DNA of 64,000 bases from assembly GCF_003590095.1 (NCBI RefSeq), contig NC_039482.1, positions 17,253,657 to 17,317,656 on the forward strand, read 5' to 3'. The notes under the pieces were generated by a model that saw nothing but the letters and a program-made list of their open reading frames with translations, ran no database searches and was not told the origin of the DNA. The stretch comes from Trichoplusia ni (taxonomy: Eukaryota > Arthropoda > Insecta > Lepidoptera > Noctuidae). Made by a program: the position numbers and the translations under genes. The stretch's first letter is position 1; each line of letters opens with the position of its first letter. Shown here in pieces: positions 1 to 13,021 of the stretch.

Positions 1-324
1 TTATTTACATCTAGCAACACCAATGACAGCCAGCGTTCCGTCAGCGTAGTATCTTGTGAAAAATATCGAAAATAAAGTGCTTTATTCCTGTCTGTATCTC
101 TTTCTATATTATATACATAGCGTATTTTTATATTAAAAATATATTGAACATGCTCAGATAGTGTATAAACATACAATAGTGTATAAAAGTGGATGTAAAT
201 GTTCGGACTCCATTATACAATGAAAGATGTCGTATTATTGGTGTGTGTACAGCCGTACAAAACGAAAGTGACTAGTTGACCGTGTGTTATACGGTGGTTA
301 TTGAAACACTCGACTGGTATTAAA
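1..324 (+). promoter_or_regulatory. 5' flank and probable 5' UTR of DCAF12
   Basis: There is no convincing coding sequence here. The stretch is AT-rich and lies directly before the DCAF12 start codon at 325, so it should hold that gene's promoter and 5' UTR. I see no clear TATA box. The left part could equally belong to an upstream neighbour outside the window. Confidence 0.4.
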
Positions 325-3300
325 ATGGCGCAGACGGTGAGGAGAGCGATTGAGGGCAGATATCCATCCTGCTACATACCCAATAGGATAAAAGAAAGAA
401 GAGCTAAGGCAAAGGCACTGAGGTAAATATTACTTTATTAAAGGCGCTGGTACTTCGCAAAAATGCCACTGCCTTTTTTCTTCGTGTTATTTTTCAATTG
501 TTTTCGTAAAAACAGCTAAGAAAACACTCTTTGTGACTACAAACCTCCCTAAGGTTAAAGTTATTGATTAGCTACACACAACTAAGAATCGATTTTGTTT
601 ATGCATATAATTATTTCTTAATTGTTCTGGCTATAATGGAAGGATGTTTTACTGTGTGAATTAAGTTCTACCTTTGAATAATACCTTGTTATTACAATGT
701 TGTGAGCTGAGTAAACAAAATTGGGGTAATGAACTCTTTATGTCATGTCAATTAGTAGTTTCAACATATTGTTAAACTATCAAAACCAATGTTAAATTAA
801 GATTAATTGATTATTAAACATCAAATTGACAGCCTTAGAACTCAATCTACTTTTACAAATAAAACTTTATGAATAATTAACACATAATTAAACTGAAATA
901 ATTTCTTAAACTTCATTTAAATACCAATGAAGCAATTCAAGTCAATTTTTAATATTAATGGATTTCTTATTGTACATTTCCAGGTTAGAACAACAGCGGA
1001 AGCCTGACAAACCAGAAGACTTTGTCTGCTATTCGGACAGCGACAGTGAAGAGGAAACTCCGACACAACAGCATAGAATATTATCCACATCCTATAACTT
1101 TGTTGATTATGTACGGTCAAGAGAAATGCAGACCTCCGAGGTATATATGTTTCTTTTATGGTTATAGTATGCTATGTATTTATAGAAATAAGGTGGAGGA
1201 ATAACATATTAATTTATGTAATTTTGAATCAGTAAAACTGAACAAATTAACTAGGGAGTCATGTGGGTATGAAGAGGAGGTATTTTGCCTGTTTGTTCTC
1301 ATGATGTCAGTTTTATTTTTTGAAATTGGTTTAAAAAGTATAAGTATGTTAGCAAAAAACCGTATGTTAAAACTACATTGAACATTCTGAGAGAGAAATC
1401 TGACATCTAAAACATTTCTAAATACCCACTTTAGAATTACTAGTTATTCCTTCTAATAACCTAAAACAGATAAAGCATTTTTAAAAGTCTTTACACTCTA
1501 CATCTCTTGCAAAAATTTGCCTTATGGATGACATAACACTTGTTAAAAGTTTCATCATGGTACTTTCCTTCATAACATTTAAAACATTACACCCAATTCT
1601 TATGTCACAATGACCTTGAGCAAGCCTTTGAGGATTAAATTGTACCCTCACTCGCATGCTTTGCCTCTTTATGCCTCAAATAGGGTATTGAACTATTAGT
1701 CTCTTGTGTGTCAATGTGACACAGTTAAGCTATTACAATGATTTCAATTACTTTGACTATGGTATACTGTTTTACACAGTAATATGGATTTTGGGAGCTG
1801 AACTCAGCTTGAGAAAAGATTCGGCAATACCTATAAACATAAACAAGCTCTTCTAATAAAACAAAAATAAAATGCAGATTTCTTAACATTGACTTGGTGC
1901 ATAACAGGGTAGGGTATAAAAGTAGATTTATCTTATTTTAAAAACTGCTTGTTACTTGTTAATTTTAGCCCATGTCTATACTTTCATTGTACATATATTA
2001 TGTGGCCTCTATTGGTCTCTATTGACATTTGTACATAAAAATATGACACTTGACAAAAAAATAATACTAGCTGTTTTTTTTAGTTTTGTCTGTAAGACAC
2101 TTTTCTTATCTAAGAATACACAAGCCCCATGTTTTGATGTAATAGATACTGCATGGATAGCCAATTGAGGTCACCACGCCAAACCTACTGAGCGCTACGT
2201 GTCGCGGGTTCGATCCCCGAGTAAGACAAGTTTATGTAAACCACAAATCCACAGTGTTTTAGTGCATGTGACCTGTATTTGTGTAAAACCTGCCGCAACA
2301 AGGTTTAAATTTCTTAGTGTGGGATAAATAGTAGCCATTTTAAATTTTTAATTAAACAGATAAATAGTATATTAATCGTTTTTATATCATCAGATAATGT
2401 TATAGACAATAATGCTTGTCTATAATTTGACAAGACATAACTACTGATTCTCATGATTATCATTTCATATCTTTGTTCAATTAAAGTATCAATATTAAGA
2501 CATACAGGCCCACTTTTTATATAAATATGCATGACAATCCAAAAATGTTAACAAGTATTGTACACATAATCTTATCACTGCAAACAGTTTGGAGATGCCC
2601 TTGGCAATATTATTGTCATACCTGCAACATGCAACACTTTTATATACTTGAAGATAAATTTTAGATGACCTACAAGCTATGTGCTTAATAGAATATTTGT
2701 TTTTATTCCAACAAATTAACATTTGAGGTAAAAACAGGTGTCGTTTGTTGCATATTATAGAAACATTATTATATTAGTTACGATTAAATTGATGAAATGA
2801 TTTAATGTTAATTGAGTGTTTAAAATGCAAAAAAAAATCCTAATATATTTTGATAACAATTAAATCTAATTAATCATTTCCTATCAAGATAATCTTGTCC
2901 ATCTAACTTTAACCCATACTTAAGCGTTAGAATTCTGGGTAATAGAAAACTTTCTTGAATTGACAAAATAAAGAATTCCTTATTTTTCCTATAATCAGAA
3001 AGATATAGATGCAGACTTGAAGTTTTATAAATATAGAGACTGTTGTCTGTATTAGATAAAACCTGTCACACTTCTAATAAAACGAAAATAAAATGCAATC
3101 ACCATCAATCAAGAATGAGACAAAGAATAAAATCTTTTCTATACATACTCTGTAAAGGTACCAAATAAATCGAAATATTAAATCTGTCATTAAAATACCA
3201 AAAGGCTAAACTGTTACAATAAATGTTCTTAATTGGACTAATTATTATTAATCCTCTTATCATATGCTACAGAGCACATAATGCTTGACCCCTAGCAACC

Positions 3301-6300
3301 TCCATTTACCATGACACGCAATAATATACATACATAAACTGATATTATTTACATGTAGATAATGGTTTGCTTGTTTGTTTGTAAATCTCAAAAAGTTTAT
3401 GTGAAATTTTATTTGACACATGGTGTCTATCAATTCTTTTTTTCTTTAAAATAAACATTTAAACCTCTGTAGGAATTTAATCTTTGTTTTGCAGGATTTT
3501 CACAAACATTCAAACCACATTTTATAGTAACTATCGTGAGAATGATTCATTATTAAATGATGCAACGGTTTACTCACGCGTATTTATCGGGAGTGCCCGA
3601 CTAGTTTCGGACCCAACCGGAATCCTTAATCATGAGCTGATGCGGCTCACGAACCTGCCGCGTCAGGTCATGATTAAATTATTTTTGTGCAAACCACATG
3701 AACAAAATTACTATAACTCACAACAAGCATTCGTAGATCTTACAAATCCTTATCGTGGGTATAAGCTTTGTAAGATCAACTTTATTTAGATCGAGTTAAG
3801 TTTTTATAATGATCGAGTTTATAACCAAATAACATATGTATTTTTGTTTCAGCCTCGCTCGGTGGACCCGTCGTACGCGACCCGCCACATGCTCACACAC
3901 GACATGTTCCGGGAAACGCCCGTCAACCTCGGGAACATGAACAAAGTGTTCTGTTCCCAGTGGCTGTCTGACAGACAAGTTGTATTCGGAACTAAGTGTA
4001 ATAAGGTACTGTGAAGTGGCAATATTTAAATAATCTCACTAGTATATTTTTGAGAAGCTTTCCAAGGTGTAATGCTTTTTTTTAAGCCTGATGTGACTAG
4101 TTTTTTAACAGATGTGTTTTGGGAAACTCTTCCATGTGTTTTTTTTCTATAAACTGTTACGCCTTATCCTTGCAAGTAAAAATCTTGTAAGCCAAGATCT
4201 ATATTGATAACTAAGGAATACTATCAAGACACTTAAGCTTGGATGGTTTCAGGAAACTGTCTTTTTGACTGTCTTATAATCCACAACGAAATTTATTCGA
4301 TAAGATTCAGCTGCGCCAAAAATCGATACTACTTATAGAGCTCTAAACGATAAAATAGAGAGTGGGTGATACTGTACAGGTTCAACCTAAAGTAGATTCC
4401 ATTCGAATTAATCCGTTTCTCTTTGAAGCGATATCTTAACTGGTCCGGTTCTCTGACAGTTATATAACCACTGAACTAACTAGAAGGTCTTAAAAAGCAT
4501 ATTCCACTGTGCACTGTACAGCTGATGGTGTACGACGTGCGGCGGCGGGCGCTGGACGCGATCCCGACGCTGCGGCCGCGCGCGCCCTGGCCCGGCCCCG
4601 ACCACCAGACCGGCATACACGCGCTACAGATCAACCCCTCCAGGTACACACTACTACGCACTACTCACCCACGAAGGAATATAACTTGCGTGCCGCAACA
4701 ATACAATACAATATTCTTTATTAAACACCGCATAAGTACAGGATTGGATACAAATAAATAGTTATTAAATGATCTAACGGTTTACTCACGCGTATTTATC
4801 GGGAGTGCCCGACTAGTTTCGGACCAAAATAGTAATTTCAAAAAGTATATCAAAAAACTGAATAACAAATAACAAAAAAAGTAAATCTTGATTTATCTTT
4901 CAGAACGTTACTAGCCACAGGCGCTCGAAATTCGTGTGAACTAGCGATATACAGCTTACCTACATTAGACCCTGTTTGTGTGGGAGAGGCGCATAAAGAC
5001 TGGGTGAGTGTTGAACATTTTATAGTTACATTAGCTGATGCGGTGGAAGTCGTTCTGCTGGGCTGATTTGTGAACCTAAACTATTCAGGGCGCCACGCCA
5101 AACGCATACTACGAATTTTTGCACCCTGATTAATTAAATCGGTTCAGCCGCCTAAGAAATTTTCAATGACTTAACACGATAGTAGAATTATAAAGATTGT
5201 TATAACATTTGTTTTTTTTTCTGTAATATTTCAACAGCCCTCGCTGCAGCGACGACAGCCGGCAAAAACTTTCCCCCTCCCCGTAAAATTACTGTGAATC
5301 GGGTACTACGCTGATGAAACCGCGGGCAAAAGCTAGTTATTATATAAATTATACCAAAAACTACTTCAATTTTTCAATTTCGTTGTCCCCCGTCCAGATC
5401 CTGGACATGTGTTGGCTGGACGACGAGTTCGTGGTGACGGGGTCCCGCGACTCCAAGCTGGCGCTGTGGCGCGCGCCCGCCGCGCCGCCCTCGCAGGCCA
5501 GCCATCACTACGTGGCGCCCGTCTGTCTCAAGGAGTGCCGCTCAGGTAACACAACTACAACAGCTACACAGCAACGGAAAGCCGAGTGGTTGAGGTCTAC
5601 TGTACGCGTCGTGTCGCGAGTTCGATCCCCGCGTACGGCAAACATTTTTGTGATCCACGAATGCTTGTTCTGAAACTGGATGTCATAATGCATGTGATTT
5701 GTATGTTTGTGAAACACCCCGCGACACAAGGATTGAATTCCTAACTGTTTGAGTCGTTTATTAATAAAAAAAAACATACCATTAAATTTCTACAACTGCA
5801 AAACTTTGAAAAGGTATCAAAATATTAAAATTTCCTTCAAAACTATTAACTCAACAAGAAAATCATCTTGACTTCCTCTAGAGCCGAAAAGTTTATTAGT
5901 TGCGGCTCAAATAAATTTTCATCTTTCATTTGGCAATATATTCTCAAAATTAAACTCATTTCGTTCTATAAAATACGTCTTGTACGATTTATCTGAAGAC
6001 GCCAATAAAAAACCAATATTTTAACCAAGTTTTAATCATGTGATCTTCCTATAACCCCAACAACACTACCCACACCCTCGCTGCAGGCCAGAAGGTCCGC
6101 GCGCTGACGTTCAACCAGCGCTGGCGGGAGATCGCGGCGCTGACGCTGAACGGCTACATCCACGTGTTCAACGCAGAGACCTTCCGCCAGACGCTCTCCC
6201 GCAAGCTGCCCTCCTGCCAGGACCTCGTCTGCTTAGCCACGCAGGTAATGAATTTTTTGACCCTAATTCTTGACAAAAAGTGATTAAGGTCCACATAAAT

Positions 6301-8049
6301 GCATTTGCATTTGTATGCCAACTGAGGCGAAACATAGTGAGACTTTTTTTATTTATTAAGAGCTTTTATATGTGTTACCTATGTTTAAACAAATAAATTT
6401 ATTCTATGCTATTCTATTCTATAAAACCTCCAACATTGTATATTATAATTGGGAATATAAGGAATCATTTCATTAGATTTATTCTATTTGCGGAAAACAA
6501 TGTCATTCTTTTTAATCTACTGAAAAGCGTACTGGTAAGTGACGTCACTCGAGATTTTATTTCACTTATTTTTTTTGTTTACCGAATAAAATAAGTATTT
6601 ATTGGCTATCTGTCAGACAGACTAACCAGATTTCTTTTGTCCAATACCCTATTATAGTAGAATAAAGTTAGGTTTTTTTCTACATTAAGAGCCTTCAATA
6701 TTCCTAAAACGATATTAAGTAGATTAGTAACTCCCATAACTCACAATACCCCAATCCCAGGAGAGCGGTGTGTACGCGATCGGCTGCAAGTCGTACACGC
6801 TGCTGCTGGACTGCCGCACGCTGCAGTCCGTCAAGAAGATCACGTCGCGGTACAACGGCTGCGGGATCCGCTCCGCCAGCTTCAGGGGGAACATGCTCAC
6901 CATCGGGACTGGGCTCGGTGAGTCAGGTTGAAGACGGAAACTTAAAAGATTACTACTTACGAAAAGCTAGAAAATTGTTTGAGGAAAGTTGCATGAGTTA
7001 GCAAAGTTATCACGAGTAATAAAAATCCAGTCCAGAGGTTCGGTTTCAAACAAACAAACATAGAGTTGCACCTTAAAAAAAGTATGGTAAAAACGTGAAC
7101 GATAGACAATCTAACCTAACCTACACGATTTGTATTTTATTTTCAATTGTTATTGATAACCCCCTGCGACACAAAGATTAACTCGGGGGAGCTGTTTTTC
7201 TCAAATTAATAAAATAAATTAATGTTTTTTTTATTATTGTAATAGGGCTTTCCAAGCTTACTGACATTGTTATCTAATACAATATTTATCTACGTCAGGT
7301 CTCCTAATGTTCTACGACCTGCGCGCGGGCAAGTATCTAGAAAGCAACATACACTCAACGAAGACCGTCACGCTCAAGGCTTCGAGAGGCTATGTGGTGA
7401 GTTACATGTATTAGTTTTACGGTTACTACAATAAATGCAAAGGGACTTAGACTTATGCTGATTGTCGTCCAGAAATTATTTGTAGTTTTTTCCCCATGAT
7501 ACAAAAAAAATACTAATATTTAAATGTTTTAGCATATATTAGAAAATAAATGATATTGCTTGTGAGTCACTGGTTAACTACATCACGTTCAAAGGATTAT
7601 TAAAATCATTTTTGGTCTAAATTGAAGGGGTTGGATTTTTTAACATATCTCTGATGTTAAAAAAATTCGGTCGCGCTGGAGAAATTATGGAGAGGCCTAT
7701 GTCCAACAGTGGACTGCTATAGGCTGAGATGATGATGATGATGATGATCTCTGATGTTGTGCCAGTTTTAATAGATTTTGTTGTTTGCTGCAAATAAACA
7801 CCTTTTAACAGTTAATTTGAGCCCTAATTCAACTGCATTAAAAAATATTACCTTACTTTCTGTCACTGTGTTTCACAATAATAATTTGTCGTGTAGTTCC
7901 CTGACGAGGAAGCAGACGGCTTCAACCAGGTGAAGCACGTCCCCGCCATCTACACGCACTGCTACGACGACAGCGGCACGCGCATCTTCACGGCGGGCGG
8001 CCCGCTGCCCGCGCCGCTCATAGGGAACTACGCCGGCCTCTGGCAGTAG
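325..8049 (+). CDS. DCAF12: DDB1- and CUL4-associated factor 12 (WD40 protein)
   Basis: Substrate receptor of the CUL4-DDB1 E3 ubiquitin ligase. The family is known to recognise C-terminal Glu-Glu degrons through its WD40 propeller. Ten exons join in frame: 325-422, 984-1140, 3853-4005, 4522-4643, 4904-5003, 5398-5545, 6087-6244, 6761-6917, 7299-7396, 7897-8049, giving 1344 nt and 447 aa (human about 453). Recognisable family stretches are LGNMNKVFCSQWL and VVFGTKCN in exon 3, LPTLDPVCVG and HKDW in exon 5, VTGSRDSKLALW in exon 6, IGTGLGLLMFYDLRAG across exons 8-9, and the C-terminal YTHCYDDSGT...AGGPLP...GNYAGLWQ. The short basic N terminus starting MAQTVRRAIEG is poorly conserved; ATG 325 is the first ATG in the frame of exon 1. 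Intron 2 (1141-3852) is long and repeat-rich. The identification is secure; the exact 5' end is less so. Confidence 0.95.
2150..2330 (+). repeat. tRNA-derived SINE copy in DCAF12 intron 2
   Basis: A diverged box A-like start (GGATAGCC) and a box B-like GGTTCGATCCCC are followed by the family tail: ACAAG, 'GTGCATGTGACCTG', 'TTGTGTAAAACC' and 'TTAAATTTCTTAGTG'. The same layout recurs in at least nine other places in the window. It is not a functional tRNA gene, because the second half of a cloverleaf is missing. Confidence 0.7.
3550..3778 (+). repeat. Short interspersed element with two hairpins (DCAF12 intron 2)
   Basis: About 63 bp (3550-3612) recur almost unchanged at 4763-4825. Behind it come two inverted repeats. 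At 3626-3677 the arms TTAATCATGA and TCATGATTAA match perfectly and inner bases also pair; at 3736-3777 the arms GATCTTACAAA and TTTGTAAGATC match perfectly. An open frame of 101 codons runs across the block but follows the repeat rather than any known protein. It lies just before DCAF12 exon 3 and is not needed for that reading frame. Confidence 0.6.
4763..4826 (+). repeat. Second copy of the 63-bp interspersed element
   Basis: Nearly identical to 3550-3612, with two changed bases near the start, and ending in the same GCCCGACTAGTTTCGGACC core. The copy lacks the hairpins of the first. A third partial core (CCCGACTAGTTTCGGAC) is at 40719-40735. It lies in DCAF12 intron 4. Confidence 0.65.
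5040..5336 (+). mobile_element. Degenerate Helitron-like fragment (DCAF12 intron 5)
   Basis: Contains 'AAATCGGTTCAGCCG' and ends GCGGGCAAAAGCTAG followed by T, the 3' end style of the non-autonomous lepidopteran Helitrons (compare the better copy at 37452-37747). The 5' end is not clear. Confidence 0.45.
5566..5770 (+). repeat. tRNA-derived SINE copy in DCAF12 intron 6
   Basis: Box A-like AAGCCGAGTGGTTGAGGTC and box B-like AGTTCGATCCCCGCG, then 'TGATCCACGAATGCTTGTTC', 'GTGATTTGTATGTTTGTGAA', 'GCGACACAAGGATTGAATTC'. It is one of the fuller copies of the family. Confidence 0.75.
7665..7750 (+). repeat. Dispersed lepidopteran repeat tail with (GAT)n
   Basis: 'GAGGCCTATGTCCAACAGTGG' like wording followed by a run of GAT triplets, inside DCAF12 intron 9. 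A diverged relative (CCCATGTCCAGCAATGGACTG) is at 38268-38288. Confidence 0.5.
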
Positions 8050-10958
8050 CACTCACCCCAGCAGCTTGATCAGCGGGAAACTAAGGCGGCCTGTGTCAGT
8101 GACACCTACCTTTACCTCACTGTAGGTATACTTAAGCGAAGGCTAAAGATAACCATGCTAGCCCTTACCTTATGTAGCTGTAACGAGAGAAGCCAGTCCA
8201 GAATCAAAAGCGAAAACTTATTGAATCTCTCAAATTTATGAAAATGCCATTGCTATCTATCTTGCGCATGACATCAGTGACACCTTACAGGAACATTTTG
8301 TCCAAAATCCATCTTCGGTAAAACTGTCGTTAAAATAATCGCACGACTCAATTAAAAAATGTCATTTCCATACATTCGAGAGATTCTAATTGACACTTCT
8401 TCTGTCCTAAGGCTCGGGAACAGTGCGGAATACTTGCCATACGGAGGCCGAAGGGTAGTTTGTTGTCAACACCAATAACGACTGTACCGTCACGAAGCAA
8501 AACTTATTGCAACTACGAAATTATCATCGTATGTACGTACATACTTCAATTTGTATGGATTGATTACTATTTAATAATATAATCAGTCCAATTTTGGTTT
8601 GGCTCTATTCAAATATATCCTTCGGTCCATGCGTGTGGTCTTAGCATAATAAATAACTATAGTGAGACAATTTTCGGCATAGTAGAAAATTACTGTTTTA
8701 TTGAACAGTAGTTTTTTTATATGGCAATCTTTGAGCTAAACTACTACTATATAGGTAATAGATAATTCTTTTTTTAAAGCTGCAATGACATCGTCTACGG
8801 GAATATATTAAAGGACATTTAGATAGATATTTCAATTAAGCAAACCAACTGCAAAAACTAGATACTTTTTCCTTTATATGAAGATTTTAATAATATTTTT
8901 GCCATTTATTGCCCCCGTATTTAATGGTAGTACACTCACACATTTTGCCTTGTACTGGTTTAAGTGTGCTATAAAAATAATTAACGTTTATATCAAAAAT
9001 TATCAAATTCATTGTAAAACAGCTTGGAACACATTCTTTTTTATTTAACCTCGTTTTAAAATTTAAAAATAAATCTGTCAATCATCATTATTGTATACTC
9101 TATAGTTATAAAGCGCAATGGATCTAAGAATTCGAAATACAAAACGTCTATATTGTGTGATATCAAAACAGTGCATTATAAATATGGTGTAAATAAAAAA
9201 AAAGTTTATTCATAGTCTACTATAGAAGTTAGATTAATTCGTATTAAAAATGAACCGAAACTACTGCCAGCTATAGAGATAATCGCGGGAAATTGTTCAG
9301 AAGTGAAACGATGCGCGGTATTTTATCTGTAGTTATAAAAATTATTATATTTTTTTAGGGCCAGCGCCACATTTGATTTTGAGAATCGTTAATTGTAAAA
9401 TTACTACTAAGATCTCTATAAATTTTGTGACCCAGGACTCTTGCCATTGTGGAAGCGAGACAGCAACTACTCTAAATGTAGTGCTATCTTGCTTTCACAA
9501 CAGCATCAGTCCTCCTAACAACGTATAGTAAACGTGCAGAAATTACTTACAAATGTACTATACATTTTACCTGCGACGATTGTCCAGTAAGAACGTGATG
9601 AAGTTATTATAATAAAGATTGAAATTAAAATGCTTGGTTTGATTAGAAAAGGATATTTAGACATGTAATTATATTAAAAAGGTTTAAAATATAAGGGTTT
9701 GGATATGTGCAGGTGTGTTGCCATAGCAATAAAGAGATTTATAAATGAGTGCAAAATTGAAGAAAAAAAATACTATTGTCGTGTTCGAGTGTATAAAAAA
9801 GCAACTTATTTTAAAAATTATTCAGAAATTTTAAATGTAAATATTTTAAATAAATTCGCGTCATTTATGTACCTGCTTTTATCGCAGAAAGATTACATTT
9901 AAAATTCAATGTTCGGATGCTTTTAAGCAAGCAAAAAAACCTTGAATAAAAGTAATTACGCAAATTTCTTTATCGAATAAATTTCTGCGGTAAATAGGCA
10001 ATGTTCTCGGTAATGCTGATGCAGCGCAGATTATGTAATAATGTATATTTTATCAGTTAGCCAAAATAAGTGATAACATCAACCTAGCCTTGCTCCCGAA
10101 TACATTGGGGTCGTCTTCCAATCTTACCGGATTTTCTCCGGCATAAGAAATTACCCTATGTACCGAGGAAGTTATAAAATTGACAGAAGTTATACTCTAT
10201 CGGGTACTTAAAATGTTTATATAACCTTAGTGTCTTTCATCTCAAAAATTACAAAAACACCTTACTAAATAACAACGATTATGAAATCAAATATAAAATT
10301 CAAATATTATATAAGTCGTTTATTTATTTAATTTGTGTTTGTACAAAAAGACGCTAAGATTGTTTAAATTTTTAAGTAACTGATAGAGTATTGATATTAA
10401 ACCTCGTTTCTAAAAAGCAAATATCACAAAAAGTTGTCCATCATTTGTCGAAGCTCAAATGTGACTTACAGTTCAATACTTTTTGTCAACCAATCTGATT
10501 TATATAAGTATTTTTTGTCGCCATATTGCTTAACATATTACCATAGCCTGCACTTCTGAATGCTCACCTATATTCGACACCAACTTGAAGCTGTTCTTCT
10601 GCATAGCCGAGGTCTGGAGTTTAATTTATCGGCGAATTTTCTACAACTTTTGCGTCAATTCGAAAGGCGAGTTTGGCTAACTGATAAATACATTGGTTCG
10701 ACTCAGAGAGAGAGGCTCGGTTTTGCCTCATGCCTTTTAAATAAATCTTCATGATAAACACATTTAATATGTATTTCACTTTGCGTTTTAATGCCGTATT
10801 ACCTCAGTAATTATATAGACGAAACGGGACCGGTTATTGTCGAAACTTGTATATATTTATATAATATTCTTAGATTTAAATATAAAATTCTTTATATTTA
10901 ACTGTAATATAGGATTGTACATAATTGGCTGTCACAAAATTTTTATTGTAATATGGTA
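8050..10958. other. DCAF12 3' UTR and gene-free AT-rich stretch
   Basis: The DCAF12 3' UTR begins at 8050. Candidate poly(A) signals AATAAA occur at 8648-8653 and near 9067, 9190 and 9611. I cannot tell which is used. The remainder has no supported gene. A fragment of a dispersed repeat (GGGGTCGTCTTCCAATCTTACCGG) lies at about 10109-10132, and another repeat-like stretch with 'TTGGCTAACTGATAAATACA' at about 10560-10750. Confidence 0.5.
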
Positions 10959-13021
10959 AGGTGGGGTACAATGTTACAAAAAAAAATATACTGGAATCTA
11001 ATGAGAAAAATATTGTATTAATCAGCTACTTTTTGGCATGGCCATAAACTTTAACAATCTCTCTTTAATTAAAATTAATCAAACATGAACAATATAAGCA
11101 ACTACTTAATTTAAATTGCACTTTAAAAAAATCAGCCGATCGTAACACTGAGCCCCGTATCAGGGGTAGTCTTTTACAGGGTAAGGGGCACAATGTTACA
11201 ACATAAAATAATGTAAAATTAACAAAATGAGAAACTATTTATAAATATTAAACTTCTTTAAAATATTTATTGGGAAAGTATAGACATCAGTCTGACGTTT
11301 GGCCTTTCTTTCTGCAACATTAACAAGAGGAAGCAAAATTTTAATATCGTCTAACGATATCCGGTTCAATAGGAAAATGGAAATGATTGTCAACTTTGCC
11401 ACTTCTACGTAAGTAGCTAACGTCATATTCATTATCCTCAATATCTGTCAGTAATTGTCCAACATAACGCTTTACTAGTTGTTTTCCATCAAATTACAAT
11501 AGACGACTACAAAATCGTTCTTCGGTTTCACGAAGTGGCTTAGTGGCAGTTCGTCCACAGATGTTAAACTATCAGAGGAAGATATCGAGATGTTTTCTAC
11601 ATCAGTCTCATCATCACTAAATAAAACTCTTTTAATATTTTCGTTTGTTTTCAGTCTCTTGTGAGGAATTTCTTTTTTTTTCTGACATATTTTTCTTTCC
11701 TTTTCCTAACTATTTGCGTTCTCTTTCCAAGGATACTTTTTCAATTTCATTCTTGATGGGTGTATCAGTAGGAATACAGCTTTTTCCTCTCTTTCTACTA
11801 CGGTTTGTTTGTAGTCTCGGTGGTGTTTTTGGAAAAGCTCGACATCCTAGGGGAGAAACAAGTGTTTCATCTGGAGTAGATGGAAAAGTGATGACCGAAG
11901 AGTTTTCTTGAAGAGTTGAGTTTCATAAGGTCGACTGGGACCGGGAGCATTAGAAAGGTCTTCGAGTGGCCGATTTGTTACTTCACCTGGCATGAAATCA
12001 TTGTCAGTAAAAATGTGTCTATCAAATGGAAATATTTCCGTTTTTCGGAATCCTGATTTGATATTTGAGGGTGTCATGGCTCGATCGAAAGCTTAGCCTA
12101 ACAATGCCGCAATATTATCGATGGAGATTGTCTTTCCAAGGTGACGCATCAACCAGGAATCTATTGCTACGTTGTAATATGTTAACAGAGGGCCAAATAC
12201 TGACACATCAAGTGGCTGCAATGTGTGGCTTGAGTGTGGTGGTATAGTTAGTAGACTAACTCCGTTATCTTTTGCTATGTTCAACACTGCAGGTGCTAGG
12301 TGCTATCATGATTGTCAACTATCAGTAAGGACGGGTTTTCTTTTGTGGAGGCTGTTACCTTTACAAATTGTTTCATGACTTCAGGAAACAACTCTATTCA
12401 TCCATCCGGTGGGTTAAGCATGAAAGACTTGAATTGCTTTCTGGGGAACACCATTGCTGGAGGCAGTGCTGATCCTGTTGCAGATACTGTACAACACGTT
12501 GTAACTAGTGTGCCTCTCTCAGCACTTATTACTTTGTTTAGCTGCAATGCTAGCTAGCTAGCTCCCTTAGCTGCAATGGTTTTTTTGGGTTTTTGTAATA
12601 AATTGTGTTAATTGGCACTGACTGTTACACTGTCACACAGTGCCCCGGAGAGGCAAACCAAATAAAAAAAAATGGAATAAATATTTTTGGTTATGTTTAC
12701 AACAAAATAGTTAACGGTAATATGTAGCTAAATAAACATTAAATAAAGGATAACTACCATACCATACCTTAATATATTACGTCCGGAAAGAAATTAAAAA
12801 CTTTAAAACTATTTTTTCGTCATTTAATCACGAAAAATAACAAACAAAACCTTTTTTGTTTGTTATTTTTCAAGTACGGTACAAACTGTGGCGATGACAA
12901 CTGTTTAAAGGTGGCTGCTTGTGAGCTTGACAAACGTGTATACCAACGCCATAAAACTAAAAGATAGGGACGGAGATATGTGCGTTGTCACATTGTTCCC
13001 CCGTAACACTGGGCCCCACCT
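10959..13021 (-). mobile_element. Decayed pogo/Tigger-like DNA transposon
   Basis: Terminal inverted repeats AGGTGGGGTACAATGTTAC (left) and, read inward from the right, AGGTGGGGCCCAGTGTTAC, each flanked by TA, the target duplication of the Tc1/mariner/pogo superfamily. On the minus strand, pieces of a DDE-1 type transposase are readable: 'ERGTLVTTCCTVSATG', 'PRKQFKSFMLNPPDG', 'ENPSLLIVDNHDS', then 'LLTIPPHSSHTLQPLDVSV' (within 12093-12287) and 'FTDNDFMPGEVTNRP' (within 11847-12077). In-frame stops and frame changes break it and the N-terminal DNA-binding part is not recognisable, so it is inactive. Extra TIR-like sequence at 11142-11156 and 11179-11202 suggests a compound structure. Confidence 0.8.
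11847..12500 (-). pseudogene. Broken pogo-like (DDE-1) transposase
   Basis: Minus-strand remnants of the catalytic domain, in order from 12500 down: a GTLVTTCC segment, the PRKQFK segment followed by an in-frame TGA, the VDNHDS motif holding a catalytic Asp, the PPHSSHTLQPLD motif, and the post-catalytic DNDFMPGEV segment. At least one stop and several frame shifts separate them. The family assignment rests on the DNH and PPH...LQPLD motifs, which are characteristic of pogo/jerky/Tigger transposases. It cannot encode a working enzyme. Confidence 0.75.

Noticed and set aside
3484..3789. 101-codon open frame as an extra DCAF12 exon
   Set aside because: It spans a repeat with two hairpins, has no protein resemblance, and is not needed: exons 1-140 side and 3853 join in phase 0 without it.
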